From Mesorhizobium kowhaii (GTDB taxonomy: Bacteria; Pseudomonadota; Alphaproteobacteria; Rhizobiales; Rhizobiaceae), in the NCBI RefSeq assembly GCF_003253745.1, contig NZ_MZXV01000001.1:36132-100131 (forward strand): 64,000 nt of DNA, written 5' to 3'. A program made the position numbers and the translations under genes. Positions 1-8,619 of this stretch are shown piece after piece (positions within the stretch are counted from its first letter, which is position 1; each line of letters begins with the position of its first letter). The notes under the pieces are model-generated. The model saw only the letters and a program-made list of their open reading frames with translations, did no database searches and was not told where the DNA came from.

Positions 1-292
1 CGAGCTTGTTGCGGCACACCGTCTGACCAGAAACCGCAAGGATGCGTTTGAGCAGCAACACGCCTTTCGGCAGATAAGCCCGCTCGGCAAGAAATGTTGC
101 CAGCGGTGCCGGCGGCCGGACGGCGACAAGGTCGCCCGCCAAAAATTTGCCGTCGCTTTCAATCCCGTAGAGGCCGATCGGAACACTGGCCGAAGCATTC
201 CAGGCGAACTTCGGCGGCAGGGCGGTGAGACCTGGAAGGAGCACACCTGTGCTGGCCAGTGCCATCGCAAGGACGATTGCTGACCGCGTCAT
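1..292 (-). CDS. traF: TraF-like S26 signal peptidase (partial, runs off window)
   Basis: Only the first 97 residues are in the window; the gene continues beyond base 1. After an N-terminal hydrophobic segment comes NASASVPIGLY, the serine motif of conjugative-transfer S26 peptidases, and later GVLLLKRILAVSGQTVC, which carries the expected catalytic lysine. Family knowledge: TraF peptidases mature the conjugative pilin or other exported mating proteins at the inner membrane. The ATG at 292 overlaps the stop of the DUF2840 gene by four bases (ATGA), so the two are probably translated together. This gene order is usual in rhizobial integrative/conjugative elements. The function of this particular copy is inferred. 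Confidence 0.85.
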   Translation of the reverse strand, partial: MTRSAIVLAMALASTGVLLPGLTALPPKFAWNASASVPIGLYGIESDGKFLAGDLVAVRPPAPLATFLAERAYLPKGVLLLKRILAVSGQTVCRNKL

Positions 293-810
293 GGCTGCAC
301 CCGCCGCCGCAACAGGTAGGCGCAATGCAGGTCGAGCGTATAGGCTCGAGGCTCCTGACCGGCCGTCACCCGGTGGTGGACGTGCCGCCAATGCTCGGGC
401 GAGACTGCTTCGGGATCAATTCCGAGACGTTCGATGGCGTCCATTATCGCCAGCACACGCTCGACACTCCCCCAACCTTGCACTGTAAGCAGGATGTTGC
501 CACCGGGGCGCACGAAAGGCAGCGTCTGGTAGGTCTGGCCCGAGTCGATGGTGTGCACGATATCGAGGCGCGAAATGATCGTGCCGAAGTCATTCGAGGC
601 CCAGCGCACGAAAGCAAAGACAGCGCCCGGTCGAAACCAAAGGACACGCCGGTGTCGATCGAGGATCTCCTCTCGATCGACCGAGCCGAAGCGAATCCAG
701 AACTCGGTTTTCTTCGCGATCCATGTCAACTCGACACGGGTAAGGCTGTCGCTCTGCAACGCGCCGCGCGAAGACCCGGCTGAACCCAAGGCCGTGGTAT
801 CGGTCATCAT
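289..810 (-). CDS. DUF2840 protein of conjugative element
   Basis: This 173-residue protein matches the DUF2840 family along its length: RVELTWIAKKTEFWIRFG near the start, FAFVRWASNDFG and LPFVRPGGNILL in the middle, and EHWRHVHHRVTAGQEPRAYT near the end. The biochemical role of DUF2840 is unknown; it is found almost only beside traF and relaxase genes in Rhizobiales mobile elements. The ATG at 810 has AGGA five bases upstream (an alternative ATG lies at 807). It overlaps traF by four bases. Normally repA and parA genes lie between the upstream HTH gene and DUF2840; here only 93 bp separate them. Confidence 0.85.
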   Translation of the reverse strand: MMTDTTALGSAGSSRGALQSDSLTRVELTWIAKKTEFWIRFGSVDREEILDRHRRVLWFRPGAVFAFVRWASNDFGTIISRLDIVHTIDSGQTYQTLPFVRPGGNILLTVQGWGSVERVLAIMDAIERLGIDPEAVSPEHWRHVHHRVTAGQEPRAYTLDLHCAYLLRRRVQP

Positions 811-903
811 CTGTTTCCTGCTCTTGTCGGCATTCAGTCGAGTCGGAGGGTAAAAACTGATCCATTGCGTGATCCGCCCGCGTCTTCTTGCCGGATCGGC
901 AGC

Positions 904-1185
904 TTAACGTCCGGGCCGTCCAGGCTGCGTCGGCGGCACCGGCAAATGGCGCTTGGCGGGAAGCACGGAGCCGCGCGGATCCGAAGTCGAAGTCACCGTC
1001 CCGCGCTCGGCCCAGGCCTGCAGATCGTCAACGGCATAGACGACACGGCCGCCCAGCTTGCGGTAGGCGGGACCGGTGCCGTAGGTGCGATGCTTCTCGA
1101 GCGTGCGCGACGACAGGCTGAGGAACTCGGCAGCTTCCTTGGTGCGAAGAAAGCGCGGCGGCAAAACGGCTAGATCTGGTCTCAT
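904..1185 (-). CDS. Excisionase-like helix-turn-helix protein
   Basis: A 93-residue protein with a MerR/excisionase-type HTH (HTH_17): FLRTKEAAEFLSLSSRTLEKH, then GTGPAYRKLGGRVVYAVDDLQAWAE. Such proteins act as excisionases or small DNA-binding regulators of integrated elements. The ATG at 1185 is preceded by GGAGG with good spacing. The last 25 residues are Pro/Arg-rich and probably disordered. In related elements this gene is followed by replication and partition genes; here DUF2840 follows directly. Its exact DNA target cannot be read from the sequence. Confidence 0.8.
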   Translation of the reverse strand: MRPDLAVLPPRFLRTKEAAEFLSLSSRTLEKHRTYGTGPAYRKLGGRVVYAVDDLQAWAERGTVTSTSDPRGSVLPAKRHLPVPPTQPGRPGR

Positions 1186-1312
1186 GGATGGGGCCTCCGT
1201 GGGGCTAAAGGGAACCGCTGGCGCTCAGCGGCGGACGGCGATCACGGTGGCGGAAAGGCGGCTTCGCAGAGGATGGGGAAGATTGGGGGGCGTAATATTT
1301 CCACCCCGAGCG

Positions 1313-2078
1313 CTAGGGCCGCCTGCGGTGCCGCAGGAGTTGCAGATAGCCGCCGCCGATCATGGCTGAACCGCCTTTGACGAGACCAATCACGGTGTCG
1401 CGCAGGGACGAGGTCTTCCATGGATTGGTGCCAACACGGTCTATCCCGTAGAAAGCGGTCGCGATCTCGCGGTAGCTGGCGCCGTTCTTGCGGCCATCGG
1501 CGGCCTGCATCATCAGGCGCAGGCGGCGCCGTTGCTGAATTGTGATGCGCGTATCCGGCGGTACAGGCCGCTTGTGATAGCCACGCCAGAATCGGACGAG
1601 AGCCTCGACGCGCCCAAGCATTTGAGAATCCAGCGGTATCAAGGCTGCCAGGGAACGGGTCTCGTCGCTGCCAGGAAGGAGGAGAAACTGTGTGGCCATT
1701 CCCTTGTCATGGACAGCATAAGATCCTTGCGGACTCTCACGATGCCTGCCGAATCCCTCGATTGCCGCAGAACGCTCCAATGAAAGGTAATCCGGAGACG
1801 AGGTGAGAGTCAGCACCGCAGGATCGACCAGAGGCGACCAGAAAACCTCTTGCGACAAGGCTGACAAGTCAGGCCGAGCCGGGAAATCGCAACCCCCAGT
1901 GTTCTTGTTCTTCCGCCGGGAATGGTTGCCTCTCAGCTCCAGAAACAACGAGAGCCAGATAGTGCCGCTGATAAGAAACTGAGCGGCGCAAACATTCCCA
2001 GGCGAGACCCTCGATTGGCAAGGTGTCGAAGAAGTCGTAGCTGTTATTGTCCCGCCAACGCGAGGTGTTCAGCTTCAT
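1313..2078 (-). pseudogene. DUF6499-DUF2285 regulator, frameshifted
   Basis: The N-terminal half begins at ATG 2078 (GAGGAG upstream) with the transcriptional-regulator-like domain SRWRDNNSYDFFDTLPIEGLA, reads to EEQEHWGLRF, and then hits a stop at 1869. The C-terminal half continues one frame over with FPARPDLSALSQEVFW and a full DUF2285 domain (VRFWRGYHKRPVPPDTRI, RLRLMMQAADGRKNGASYREIA, TSSLRDTVIGLVKGG) to 1313. The two frames overlap around a run of five Gs (plus-strand C run at 1893-1897). In the family this is one protein of about 250 residues. A single inserted base, real or a sequencing error, explains the split; 766 bp equals 255 codons plus one base. Confidence 0.75.
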
Positions 2079-2202
2079 CGTTCGGCTCCTCACGAAAACG
2101 ACAAGTGGTGCTCGAATCGATTCCGGACTGCAGCGGTTGGCGAAAGCTCCTGAGGAGGCATCGCGTGATGCGTTTTCGGCATCGCTGGCGGGGCAATGTT
2201 CA

Positions 2203-2463
2203 CTAGGGGTCATTCCGGCGCAGAAGATGGCGGTAGCCGGTGCGCGTCATCCAGCGTGCCCGCGTCAGGTGGCTATCATGGACGCGTCGGGCACGCTGGG
2301 GCTCCTTTGTTGGATCAATCCCGAAGAGGACCTTGACCACCTCGCGCCAATCGGCGCCGTCGGCGTCGGCGTCAAACAAACGCATGTAGAGCTTGACGTG
2401 CGTGCGATCATAGTCAGTGAACTCGTCCCCGGTCGGCGCGGTTTCGTCAAAAGGCTCAATCAT
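2203..2463 (-). CDS. Short DUF2285 protein
   Basis: An 86-residue protein with the short form of DUF2285: YDRTHVKLYMRLFDADADGA, DWREVVKVLFGIDP, and the C-terminal HLTRARWMTRTGYRHLL. The start at 2463 is chosen because GGAGGG precedes it; the open frame reaches further upstream. Short DUF2285 proteins are common accessory genes of rhizobial conjugative elements, of unknown biochemical role and often proposed to be regulatory. The gap to the frameshifted DUF6499-DUF2285 gene is 124 bp, so co-transcription is likely. Confidence 0.75.
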   Translation of the reverse strand: MIEPFDETAPTGDEFTDYDRTHVKLYMRLFDADADGADWREVVKVLFGIDPTKEPQRARRVHDSHLTRARWMTRTGYRHLLRRNDP

Positions 2464-2712
2464 GGTCTGCCCTCCGTTCGCCACAAGCCCAAACGTAAAG
2501 CGCAACTCTTAAAGGCGGAATGCCGCCAGTGGAGGAGGCTAAGCGAGCACTACGCGATGCTGTCTCGGCATCGTCGGTCCAATCGCCTTGCAATGCGCCA
2601 AATCCTCTCCCGATACCCGCACCAGCAACTAGCATCCAGGCCGATACAGACGTTGGGTAGTTGGAGAGTCGGCAAACCGGTGTGCTGATTCAGCAAACCA
2701 TGATCTGAACGC

Positions 2713-2872
2713 TCAGGCAGATAGCCGTTCGCCGTCATCCAGCGGGCACGGCAGCCGCTCCTCGTCATAGCCGGTCAGGATCGGGGCATCCGGCGCAACG
2801 TCAGCGACATCGGGATCGAGGAGTGGTTTAAGCACGGCACACCAAAAGTCGTGGAAGCACAAGTGGCTGCAT
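2713..2872 (-). pseudogene. Remnant of another DUF2285 gene
   Basis: On the minus strand one frame reads LKPLLDPDVADVAPDAPILT followed by GYDEERL, the usual N-terminal part of a DUF2285 protein. A second frame immediately after reads RARWMTANGYL, the usual C-terminal part. The central 50 or so residues are missing and the frames do not join, so an internal deletion with frameshift is the simplest reading. No start codon with a ribosome-binding site was found. The assignment rests on motif similarity to the neighbouring intact short DUF2285 protein. Confidence 0.45.
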
Positions 2873-2875
2873 TCA

Positions 2876-3163
2876 CCAGATAACCGGATTTTCTGGTTAT
2901 TTGGATTTCCATTTAATTGATCTGCCCAAGGGCGAAATCAGACCTCTGAAATCCAAACGAATCTCTTGTTGCCGTGCTCAATTGACAGCAGTCGCATCGC
3001 GAGCCGGGCAGAGCCCGGCGAGCGGCCGCCGTGTTTCAAACAGGCGCACGCGCCGACCCCGATGATCTGGTCGCTAGATATTGTTGTGCTATGACGGTCT
3101 CGTTGATACGGCGGACCTGATAGGCCGCGCGGCGAGATGTTCGCTGCGCGGCCTTTCGTTTCC
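2876..3163. other. Intergenic region upstream of DUF2285 remnant
   Basis: No convincing gene is seen. A short imperfect palindrome (ATAACCGGA, three-base loop, TCTGGTTAT) lies at about 2880-2900 and could be an operator or a weak terminator for DUF932. The rest shows no repeats or conserved reading frame. Confidence 0.4.
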
Positions 3164-4375
3164 TCATGCCGCCTTTTCCAACAAGGCCTTCGCCCTGCCT
3201 TCGAGCTCCAGTCGGCTATCCTGATGCGCCTTGGTGCGGGCATGCGCGGTCATGCCCTGCACGAAATCAAAGATGCTTTCGGGCGGCCGGCCTTCCTCCT
3301 GCAACACAGTCTCGATAATCTTCCCCGTTTCGCTCTTGGAAAACCCGCGCTTGCGCAGGAAGCTTTCGCGGTCTTCGTCGCTACGGGCGACGATCTTCTC
3401 ACGCGCGGCCTTGATGCCGGCGATGAACGGCGCGGGGCTTGAGTTCGCAAAGCTCGTCAAAGCGGGCGCTGCCTCATGAGCAAAACGAAGTGCTGCAAAC
3501 TTCGAATGCCGGATCGTGATTTCCTCGAAGCCCTCGACGCCCCAAAGATTCCGGTTCATGCAAACAGCGCGGAGATAGAAACTCGCAATGCCCAGCGTCT
3601 TGCTGCCGACTTCCGAATTCCAGCAATAGAAACCCCGGAAATACAAATCCGGTTCTCCATTTGGGAGCCGTCCGGCTTCGATTGGATGTGTGTCGTCCAC
3701 CAGAAACAGAAACACGTCGCGGTCGCTGGCGTAAAGCGTGGTGGTGTCCTTGGTCACGTCCACGAATGGATTGTGGGTCATGGTCGCCCAGTCGAGAACG
3801 CCCGGCACCTTCCACATGGTGTCGCCGGTTCCGTTACCCGCTATCTTCATGACGGCGGCGACAAGCTCATGATCCCAGATGCGGCCATAGTCCGGACCAG
3901 TGACGGCGCGAAGCTCAACGCGTCCGTCTTCCGTCTCAAGGGTCTTCATCAACTCCGCCCGATGGCTCAAAAGGCCATGCTGCAAATTGATGCCTGCCAG
4001 AGGCGCAGGAAGCTGGCGCATGTAGGTTGCCGGTGCGCTGACAAGACTGCAAAGCCGGCCAAAACTCCAATGCGTGGGCGCAATCGGTTGCTCCTGCCCG
4101 GGGACGATAAGCGAAAACCGCTTTGCATTGTCGCGGGTAGCTTCGACGCGAACCGCACGGCTCTCGACGGTGCGGGCGGTAGCGTGGTCCGCTCTCTGCT
4201 TCACGGCATCAAAAAGCTCGGTGAGGCTCAAATAGCGCTCGTCATCGGGACGCGAAAACCATTCCGAGGAAACCCGTGCGATCCTCTCGCCGCGCGAGAT
4301 ATCCACGCGAAAGCCGCTGGAAATCGCGTGCTGCTGGGTGCTGTTCTCGCTGTTGATGATGGTGGTCATGTTCAT
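3164..4375 (-). CDS. DUF932 domain protein
   Basis: A 403-residue protein with the full DUF932 fold typical of plasmids and conjugative elements: an N-terminal SSEWFSRPDDERYLSLTEL, central TGPDYGRIWDHELVAAVMK and RDVFLFLVDDTHPIEAG, then FRGFYCWNSEVGSKTLGIAS and RAVCMNRNLWGVEGF. It ends in a lysine-rich helix. The reaction is unknown; the family is sometimes linked to phage-like recombination or anti-restriction functions, which is not proven. The start at 4375 has AAGGAG nine bases upstream, so the longer upstream frame is ignored. It diverges from the MucR-like gene at 4782. Confidence 0.85.
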   Translation of the reverse strand: MNMTTIINSENSTQQHAISSGFRVDISRGERIARVSSEWFSRPDDERYLSLTELFDAVKQRADHATARTVESRAVRVEATRDNAKRFSLIVPGQEQPIAPTHWSFGRLCSLVSAPATYMRQLPAPLAGINLQHGLLSHRAELMKTLETEDGRVELRAVTGPDYGRIWDHELVAAVMKIAGNGTGDTMWKVPGVLDWATMTHNPFVDVTKDTTTLYASDRDVFLFLVDDTHPIEAGRLPNGEPDLYFRGFYCWNSEVGSKTLGIASFYLRAVCMNRNLWGVEGFEEITIRHSKFAALRFAHEAAPALTSFANSSPAPFIAGIKAAREKIVARSDEDRESFLRKRGFSKSETGKIIETVLQEEGRPPESIFDFVQGMTAHARTKAHQDSRLELEGRAKALLEKAA

Positions 4376-4585
4376 TGTGTTCACTCCTTTTCCGTCATTG
4401 CCGAAGGCATGTCCCCCCGCATGCCTTCCGGGGGCGCGTGAGCGCGCGGGAGTGATGGGGGCCAATGTCGGCGCGCGGAGCCGGGCTGCACGGTCGAGCG
4501 GGGCGGATTGAGATTGGTGGCCCCTGTTGCTGCAGTCGGCCGCTTTGCGAGCCGGCGGCCCTGCTCTGCACAGGCGGCAATGGCG

Positions 4586-4614
4586 GGGAAGCGAGGGGAA
4601 GTCCCTCGCTTCCC
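4586..4614. promoter_or_regulatory. Perfect 12-bp inverted repeat in divergent region
   Basis: GGGAAGCGAGGG and its exact complement are separated by a five-base loop (GAAGT). It sits in the 405-bp region between DUF932 (minus) and the MucR-like gene (plus). No T-run follows on either strand, so it is not a standard terminator. It could be an operator, an RNA hairpin in a long leader, or part of an origin. No other gene is seen in 4376-4781. Confidence 0.5.
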
Positions 4615-4781
4615 AACGGATCGACAAGGTTATCCGCAGTCGATCAGAACGATGAAAGCGAAGCTTACTCTTATAATGTTGGAACGAGATGTGGATTTTA
4701 CACAGAAAAGCACTATTTGTCGTCGGCGGCATGGGGAATCAAACTCGCTAAATGCGTCCGATACAATAAGAGGAAAACTGT

Positions 4782-5315
4782 ATGACCACTGCTCCCGAAC
4801 AACTCAGCCAATCGGATACCGTGTCGATAGCGGCCGACATTGTCGCCGCCTATGTGTCGAACAATCCACTGCCGGTCGGCGAATTGCCGAAACTGATCGG
4901 CGATATTCATGCTGCTCTGAAAGGGCTCGGCACGCCGGTGACGGAACCTGTGGTCAAGCAGGAACCGGCAGTCTCGATCAGGAAGTCGGTGACGCCAGAC
5001 TTCATCATCTGTCTGGAAGACGGAAAACAATTCAAATCGCTGAAACGGCATATCGGAGTCCACTATAATCTGAGCCCCGACGAGTACCGGCAGAAATGGA
5101 ACCTTCCGAAGGACTATCCGATGGTAGCGCCAAACTATGCGGCCACCCGTTCGGCCCTGGCGAAATCAATAGGGCTCGGGCGCAAGGCGGCTGCGCCCAC
5201 TCCTGCCGCGGCGGAAAAACCAAAACGGGCTGCTCGTGCGGCAGCAGCGACGACGACTGCGGCAGCCATCAAGTCGCCGCTGAAGAAGACGCGCAAGGCA
5301 CCAGCCAAAGCCTAG
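4782..5315 (+). CDS. MucR/Ros-family transcriptional regulator with histone H1-like tail
   Basis: A 177-residue MucR/Ros protein. Residues 1-60 are the N-terminal helical region; 62-130 match the Ros DNA-binding domain ([48 protein letters not shown]). The zinc site reads C77-x2-D80-x9-H90-x3-H94, so the second cysteine is replaced by aspartate, as known for several Mesorhizobium loti Ros homologues. Residues 135-177 form an unusual Ala/Lys/Pro-rich tail resembling histone H1. MucR proteins are global regulators of exopolysaccharide and surface genes and bind AT-rich DNA. A strong hairpin terminator follows at 5366. Whether it regulates the polysaccharide genes nearby is unknown. Confidence 0.85.
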   Translation: MTTAPEQLSQSDTVSIAADIVAAYVSNNPLPVGELPKLIGDIHAALKGLGTPVTEPVVKQEPAVSIRKSVTPDFIICLEDGKQFKSLKRHIGVHYNLSPDEYRQKWNLPKDYPMVAPNYAATRSALAKSIGLGRKAAAPTPAAAEKPKRAARAAAATTTAAAIKSPLKKTRKAPAKA

Positions 5316-5365
5316 CGCGCTGCGCCTGGCGGACGTGCCAGGCTGTGTAGGATCTGAACATGGGA

Positions 5366-5389
5366 AAGCCCCGCCGTGCGGCGGGGCTT
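5366..5389. terminator. Bidirectional hairpin terminator
   Basis: AAGCCCCGCC, loop GTGC, GGCGGGGCTT form a perfect 10-bp stem between the convergent MucR-like gene and DUF736. Flanking A and T bases suit both directions. Confidence 0.75.
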
Positions 5390-5403
5390 CGTGTTAAGTC
5401 GGA

Positions 5404-5715
5404 TCACTCGGCGGCTCGGCGGGACCAGATGAGCGAGAAGTCGCCCTCGGTGTCGGTCTCGACCAGGCTCGCATAGATCGGAGCGGGGAAGCTGGGATCG
5501 TCGAGCTTGACGGAGTGGTAGTCGCGTCCCTCGCGCGAGGTCTTCTTCCATGCCGCCCCGAACTCGGTGGCGCCGGCGAAGATGCGGAAATCGGGACCCT
5601 TTTCATTTTCGCCGTCGGCCGGGGCGAACGTCACCGTCTTGACGTTGAGGTTGAGGGTCTTGACCGACCCGGAGAAGCCGTTCGCGGTGCGGGAGAAAGT
5701 GCCGATCGTAGCCAT
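5404..5715 (-). CDS. DUF736 protein
   Basis: A 103-residue DUF736 protein: [20 protein letters not shown] at the start, [19 protein letters not shown] in the middle, and the conserved [19 protein letters not shown] and FSLIWSR at the end. DUF736 proteins are small, of unknown function, and a hallmark of conjugative elements of Rhizobiales and Sphingomonadales. The ATG at 5715 is preceded by GAGGAA. It converges on the MucR-like gene, sharing the hairpin at 5366-5389. Confidence 0.9.
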   Translation of the reverse strand: MATIGTFSRTANGFSGSVKTLNLNVKTVTFAPADGENEKGPDFRIFAGATEFGAAWKKTSREGRDYHSVKLDDPSFPAPIYASLVETDTEGDFSLIWSRRAAE

Positions 5716-6587
5716 TGTGGTGTTCCTCTGTTTTCTCGAGCCGCGCCCATCGCAGCCTCGATGGTGGTCGTGAGACCGGAGACGATCGGTCCGCATCCCG
5801 AAGGGGCTGAAACGAAGTGAAAGACGGCGGCGCGAGGCTTTCTTGGACCGCGAGGAATGGACGCGCAGCGAACAGGGGAAGAAAACGGAGCGCCGTCGTT
5901 GCGGGAAGACGATCGAGGCTGAGCGAAGCGAAGACGGTCTTCGGTCAGACCCAATCCATTCGAGGGCGCCGTGGGCGTGGCTTGGAATGAACAGACAGAA
6001 GGGAACGCCATAACGGCGACGGCGATCGGTCACGCACATTGTCGCCTGCACCGTGAACGCTACTCCGTTCTGGCCAAAGACGTGAACCTAGGCCTCACCG
6101 CCAGGGCGGTGTTGGTCACTACGCCCAAAACAGGCGACGAAAACATGGCTCCACTTCCCAGAGCTTTCAGTTGAACCGCCATTGCAATCGAAGCGGCATG
6201 GAAGGTGACTGCCAAGGGCAGCGGCCACCAAGCTGGCAGGTACTATGATGGTTCCTGCCTCCGACAGCCCCGATTCCAACCCGGTTGAGATCGAATTCGA
6301 GGATGACCTCGTCCCACCTGATCCGCTATCGCATTGCCGAATGATACGGCCCACCAAACGAAGCCCCGTCGCACGGTGAGGCATGCCGGGAAAGGTCCGC
6401 CTCCGCGCCAGGCGTCTGACGACGAGGTGGTGCGTAGTGCGCTGCATGACTTTCTCTCGATAAGAGTGGCGGAAATTCCCGGTTCGAGCGTTGGTTTGCG
6501 CCGATTCCGCTTGTCGGGGCGATGACAGGGCAGAATCGCCTGTGGCATAAGGCCAGCCGTTGAACCAGCATAGAAGGGATGGAAACG
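5716..6587. other. Long intergenic region between DUF736 and HU genes
   Basis: No recognised gene. The best small frame runs from ATG 6245 on the plus strand for 44 codons (contains VEIEFEDDLVPPDPL) with only a weak ribosome-binding site, and a second short plus frame follows to 6525 in another phase. Together they may be a decayed small gene. The region must hold the DUF736 and HU promoters but no clear boxes stand out. Confidence 0.4.
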
Positions 6588-6869
6588 ATGGCTGTAAACA
6601 CGATCGATATTGCCGAACGCCTTGCAGACGCGCACGGCCTGTCGAAGACCCAAGCAAAAACCGTGGTCGAAGATGTGCTGAAGGGCATTGCGGAGGCCGC
6701 TGCCAAGGGCGAGGAAATCAGCCTCAACGGCTTCGGCAAGTTCAAGGTACAGAACAAACCGGCACGTGAGGGGCGCAATCCGTCGACTGGTGCGACGATC
6801 AAGATAGCGGCTTCGAAGAAGGTCGTCTTCCAGCCGGCAAAGGCCCTCAAGGATGCGGTGAACAGCTGA
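6588..6869 (+). CDS. HU-family DNA-binding protein
   Basis: A 93-residue HU/IHF-type histone-like protein. The helical dimerisation part reads DIAERLADAHGLSKTQAKTV; the beta arm carries the signature GFGKFKVQNKPAREGRNPSTG with the proline near the arm tip (RNPSTG), followed by ASKKVVFQPAKALKDAV. It would bend DNA non-specifically in the nucleoid or assist recombination of the element. The start at 6588 is preferred over 6579 because AAGGG is better spaced. The copy sits in the mobile-element cargo rather than beside lon or another housekeeping gene, so it is probably an accessory HU. Confidence 0.9.
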   Translation: MAVNTIDIAERLADAHGLSKTQAKTVVEDVLKGIAEAAAKGEEISLNGFGKFKVQNKPAREGRNPSTGATIKIAASKKVVFQPAKALKDAVNS

Positions 6870-7098
6870 TCATTCGTATGGGACTTCGATGCGTGTCGCC
6901 TAGCAACGAGGCGCTTTCGTTCGAAGCGATGGGTCGCCCAGCTACCACCATCACTGTGTTCTCGATGGTTTCTCGTTGCTGCGATTCCTGATGTCAGGTC
7001 GTCGAGGTCCCCGGCCGCGCCATCGGCGCGGTCGGAAAATTCTCAGGGCTGACGGAAAAGTGGACCGGAGCCGCCACTCGGCTCCGGCCAATTGCGCC

Positions 7099-8350
7099 TC
7101 ACTCGGCGGCGACGTTGAAGGCCTCGGCTTCCTCGGCTGTGTTCGGCTGAACCTGTTTCGGTTCTAGTTCGGCAACGTCCGCCGATCTGGCATCTACTGC
7201 GCCGTCCTGCCGTTCAGCAGACATTGCAAGTTGGTCGGTGCGTAAGACCGTAGGAAGCCATCCGGTTCCGGCGAGCAACTGCTCGGCAGCTTCCGCCATT
7301 GGCTGCTTCTTCAGGTCCAACAGCCTGTCTGCCGCCTCTTCGCTGGCAGCTTCGCGCACGGCGTCGAGGATATGTGCCTTGGTGATGCGCCCGAGATGCG
7401 TGCGGACAGTCGGCGTCCAATGTGCCTTCATGTCGAGGTTGACCGCTGACGCCAGCCTGTCCGCGGTCTCGTGGGCGCGAGGCTTGCGCTCCCAAGGCTG
7501 CTTTACGGCATTGACGGTGAGCGAGACGCAATGGGCGAACAACGCCATGACACTTGCGTGGTCGAGTGAGGCGATGGAGTCCCACAAGTCGACTACCTCG
7601 CGAGGCATGTCCGCAGCCCACTCCGCATGTCGATCTGCCAGTGCCTTGCCTGCCGCCGTATCGTCGATGCCGTCCGCGTGAGCCGCGAGATAGACGCTGG
7701 TCGGGCGGATTTCGAGGCAGTGGGCTTCCGCACCTTGATAGAAGGTCTGCGCAGCAAGCGCATGGGTGACGGCGATCAGGGCGATGTCCGGCTGTTCGCC
7801 AAGCGCAAGGCGAAGCCCAAGCGTCTGATGAGCGGTCAAGTCGCGAATGAGAAGGTCCGACAACGGCTTGCCGCCGTCCTCCGCTTCTTCGTCGCTGCCG
7901 CCATCGGAATCCGAACCGCTGCCGGCTTCGATGATCTCGCCATCGTCGTTGACGGCGTAGTCCTCGCCGTCTGGCCGCGTTTCCACTTTCGGTTCCGGCT
8001 GCTCGTCCTCAGCGCGGGTGAAGCCACGTTCGATGCGGGCCGTTCCGTCATGGGAAAGCACCACGAATACGCCGCCACGCGAAACAACATCAGGATCATA
8101 GGCGTGACGCAGAGCGTCGATGCGCTCGATCTCAGCTTCGAGATTACCGAAGCGGTGATCGACATCATTCGGCAGTTCCGCGGCGCTGTCCCATTCCTCC
8201 GTGAGCCAGTTGAACGCGTCGGATGCCGCCGCATAGGCGGCTTCGTTTTCTTCCGACAGTTCTACCGGCTGCGGGTAGGTGCGGCGCAGCCCGTGTGCAT
8301 GGGGATAGTCGATATGAACGTCCGCTCATTTCCAGCCTTCGGCCTGCCTG
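7099..8350 (-). pseudogene. ParB-like partition protein, 5'-truncated with nonsense codon
   Basis: The minus-strand frame ending at 7099 encodes the C-terminal part of the large ParB-like proteins of conjugative elements: GTARIERGFTRAEDEQPEPK, an acidic linker, LSDLLIRDLTAHQTLGLRLA, then LWDSIASLDHASVMALFAHC and LGRITKAHILDAVREA. The longest ATG-free open frame starts at 8325; the first ATG gives 321 residues from 8064. Further upstream the same frame reads FRQAEGWK, TGA at 8326-8328, then ADVHIDYPHAHGLRRTYPQ. The stop probably replaces a Trp codon. Homology ends at about 8350, where a RepB fragment on the other strand begins. The nuclease/CTPase N-terminal domain is lost, so it is unlikely to partition DNA. 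Confidence 0.7.
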
Positions 8351-8583
8351 AAGGCATCACTGCCGCCCAACTGGCGGCGATGGAGACCGGGTTGGCCGAC
8401 TTGAGCCAGGAGTTTCGAAACACCGCTGAGCACTTTGGTTCGTGGGGCCTCGAACTCGTAGCGGTACGGGGATACCTCAACCGGCTGATGGATAACTCCA
8501 AGGTTGTACGGCACCTCGCTCATCATTTTCCAAAGCAACTCGCGCAATTCCAAGGCATTTTGGAAACAGATCCCATAAACTGA
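8351..8583 (+). pseudogene. RepB C-terminal fragment (copy A of duplication)
   Basis: From GITAAQLAAMETGLADLSQ to LAQFQGILETDPIN this plus-strand frame matches the last 76 residues of the RepB-C protein at 52467-53279, with shared blocks AVRGYLNRLMDN and HHFPKQLAQFQG. DNA similarity is high and continues past the stop codon. The N-terminal two thirds are absent and the fragment abuts the broken ParB gene. RepB C-terminal domains belong to plasmid partition proteins; here the fragment is a relic. Confidence 0.75.
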
Positions 8584-8619
8584 CGATGAGGGCGAAGAGA
8601 TTGACGACTGAGCTGCGCC

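Noticed and set aside
2938..3243. 101-codon minus-strand frame
   Set aside because: Overlaps the end of DUF932 in another frame and lacks a start signal.
7627..8583. 318-codon plus-strand frame
   Set aside because: Only its last 78 codons (RepB fragment) are real; the rest is antisense to the ParB relic.
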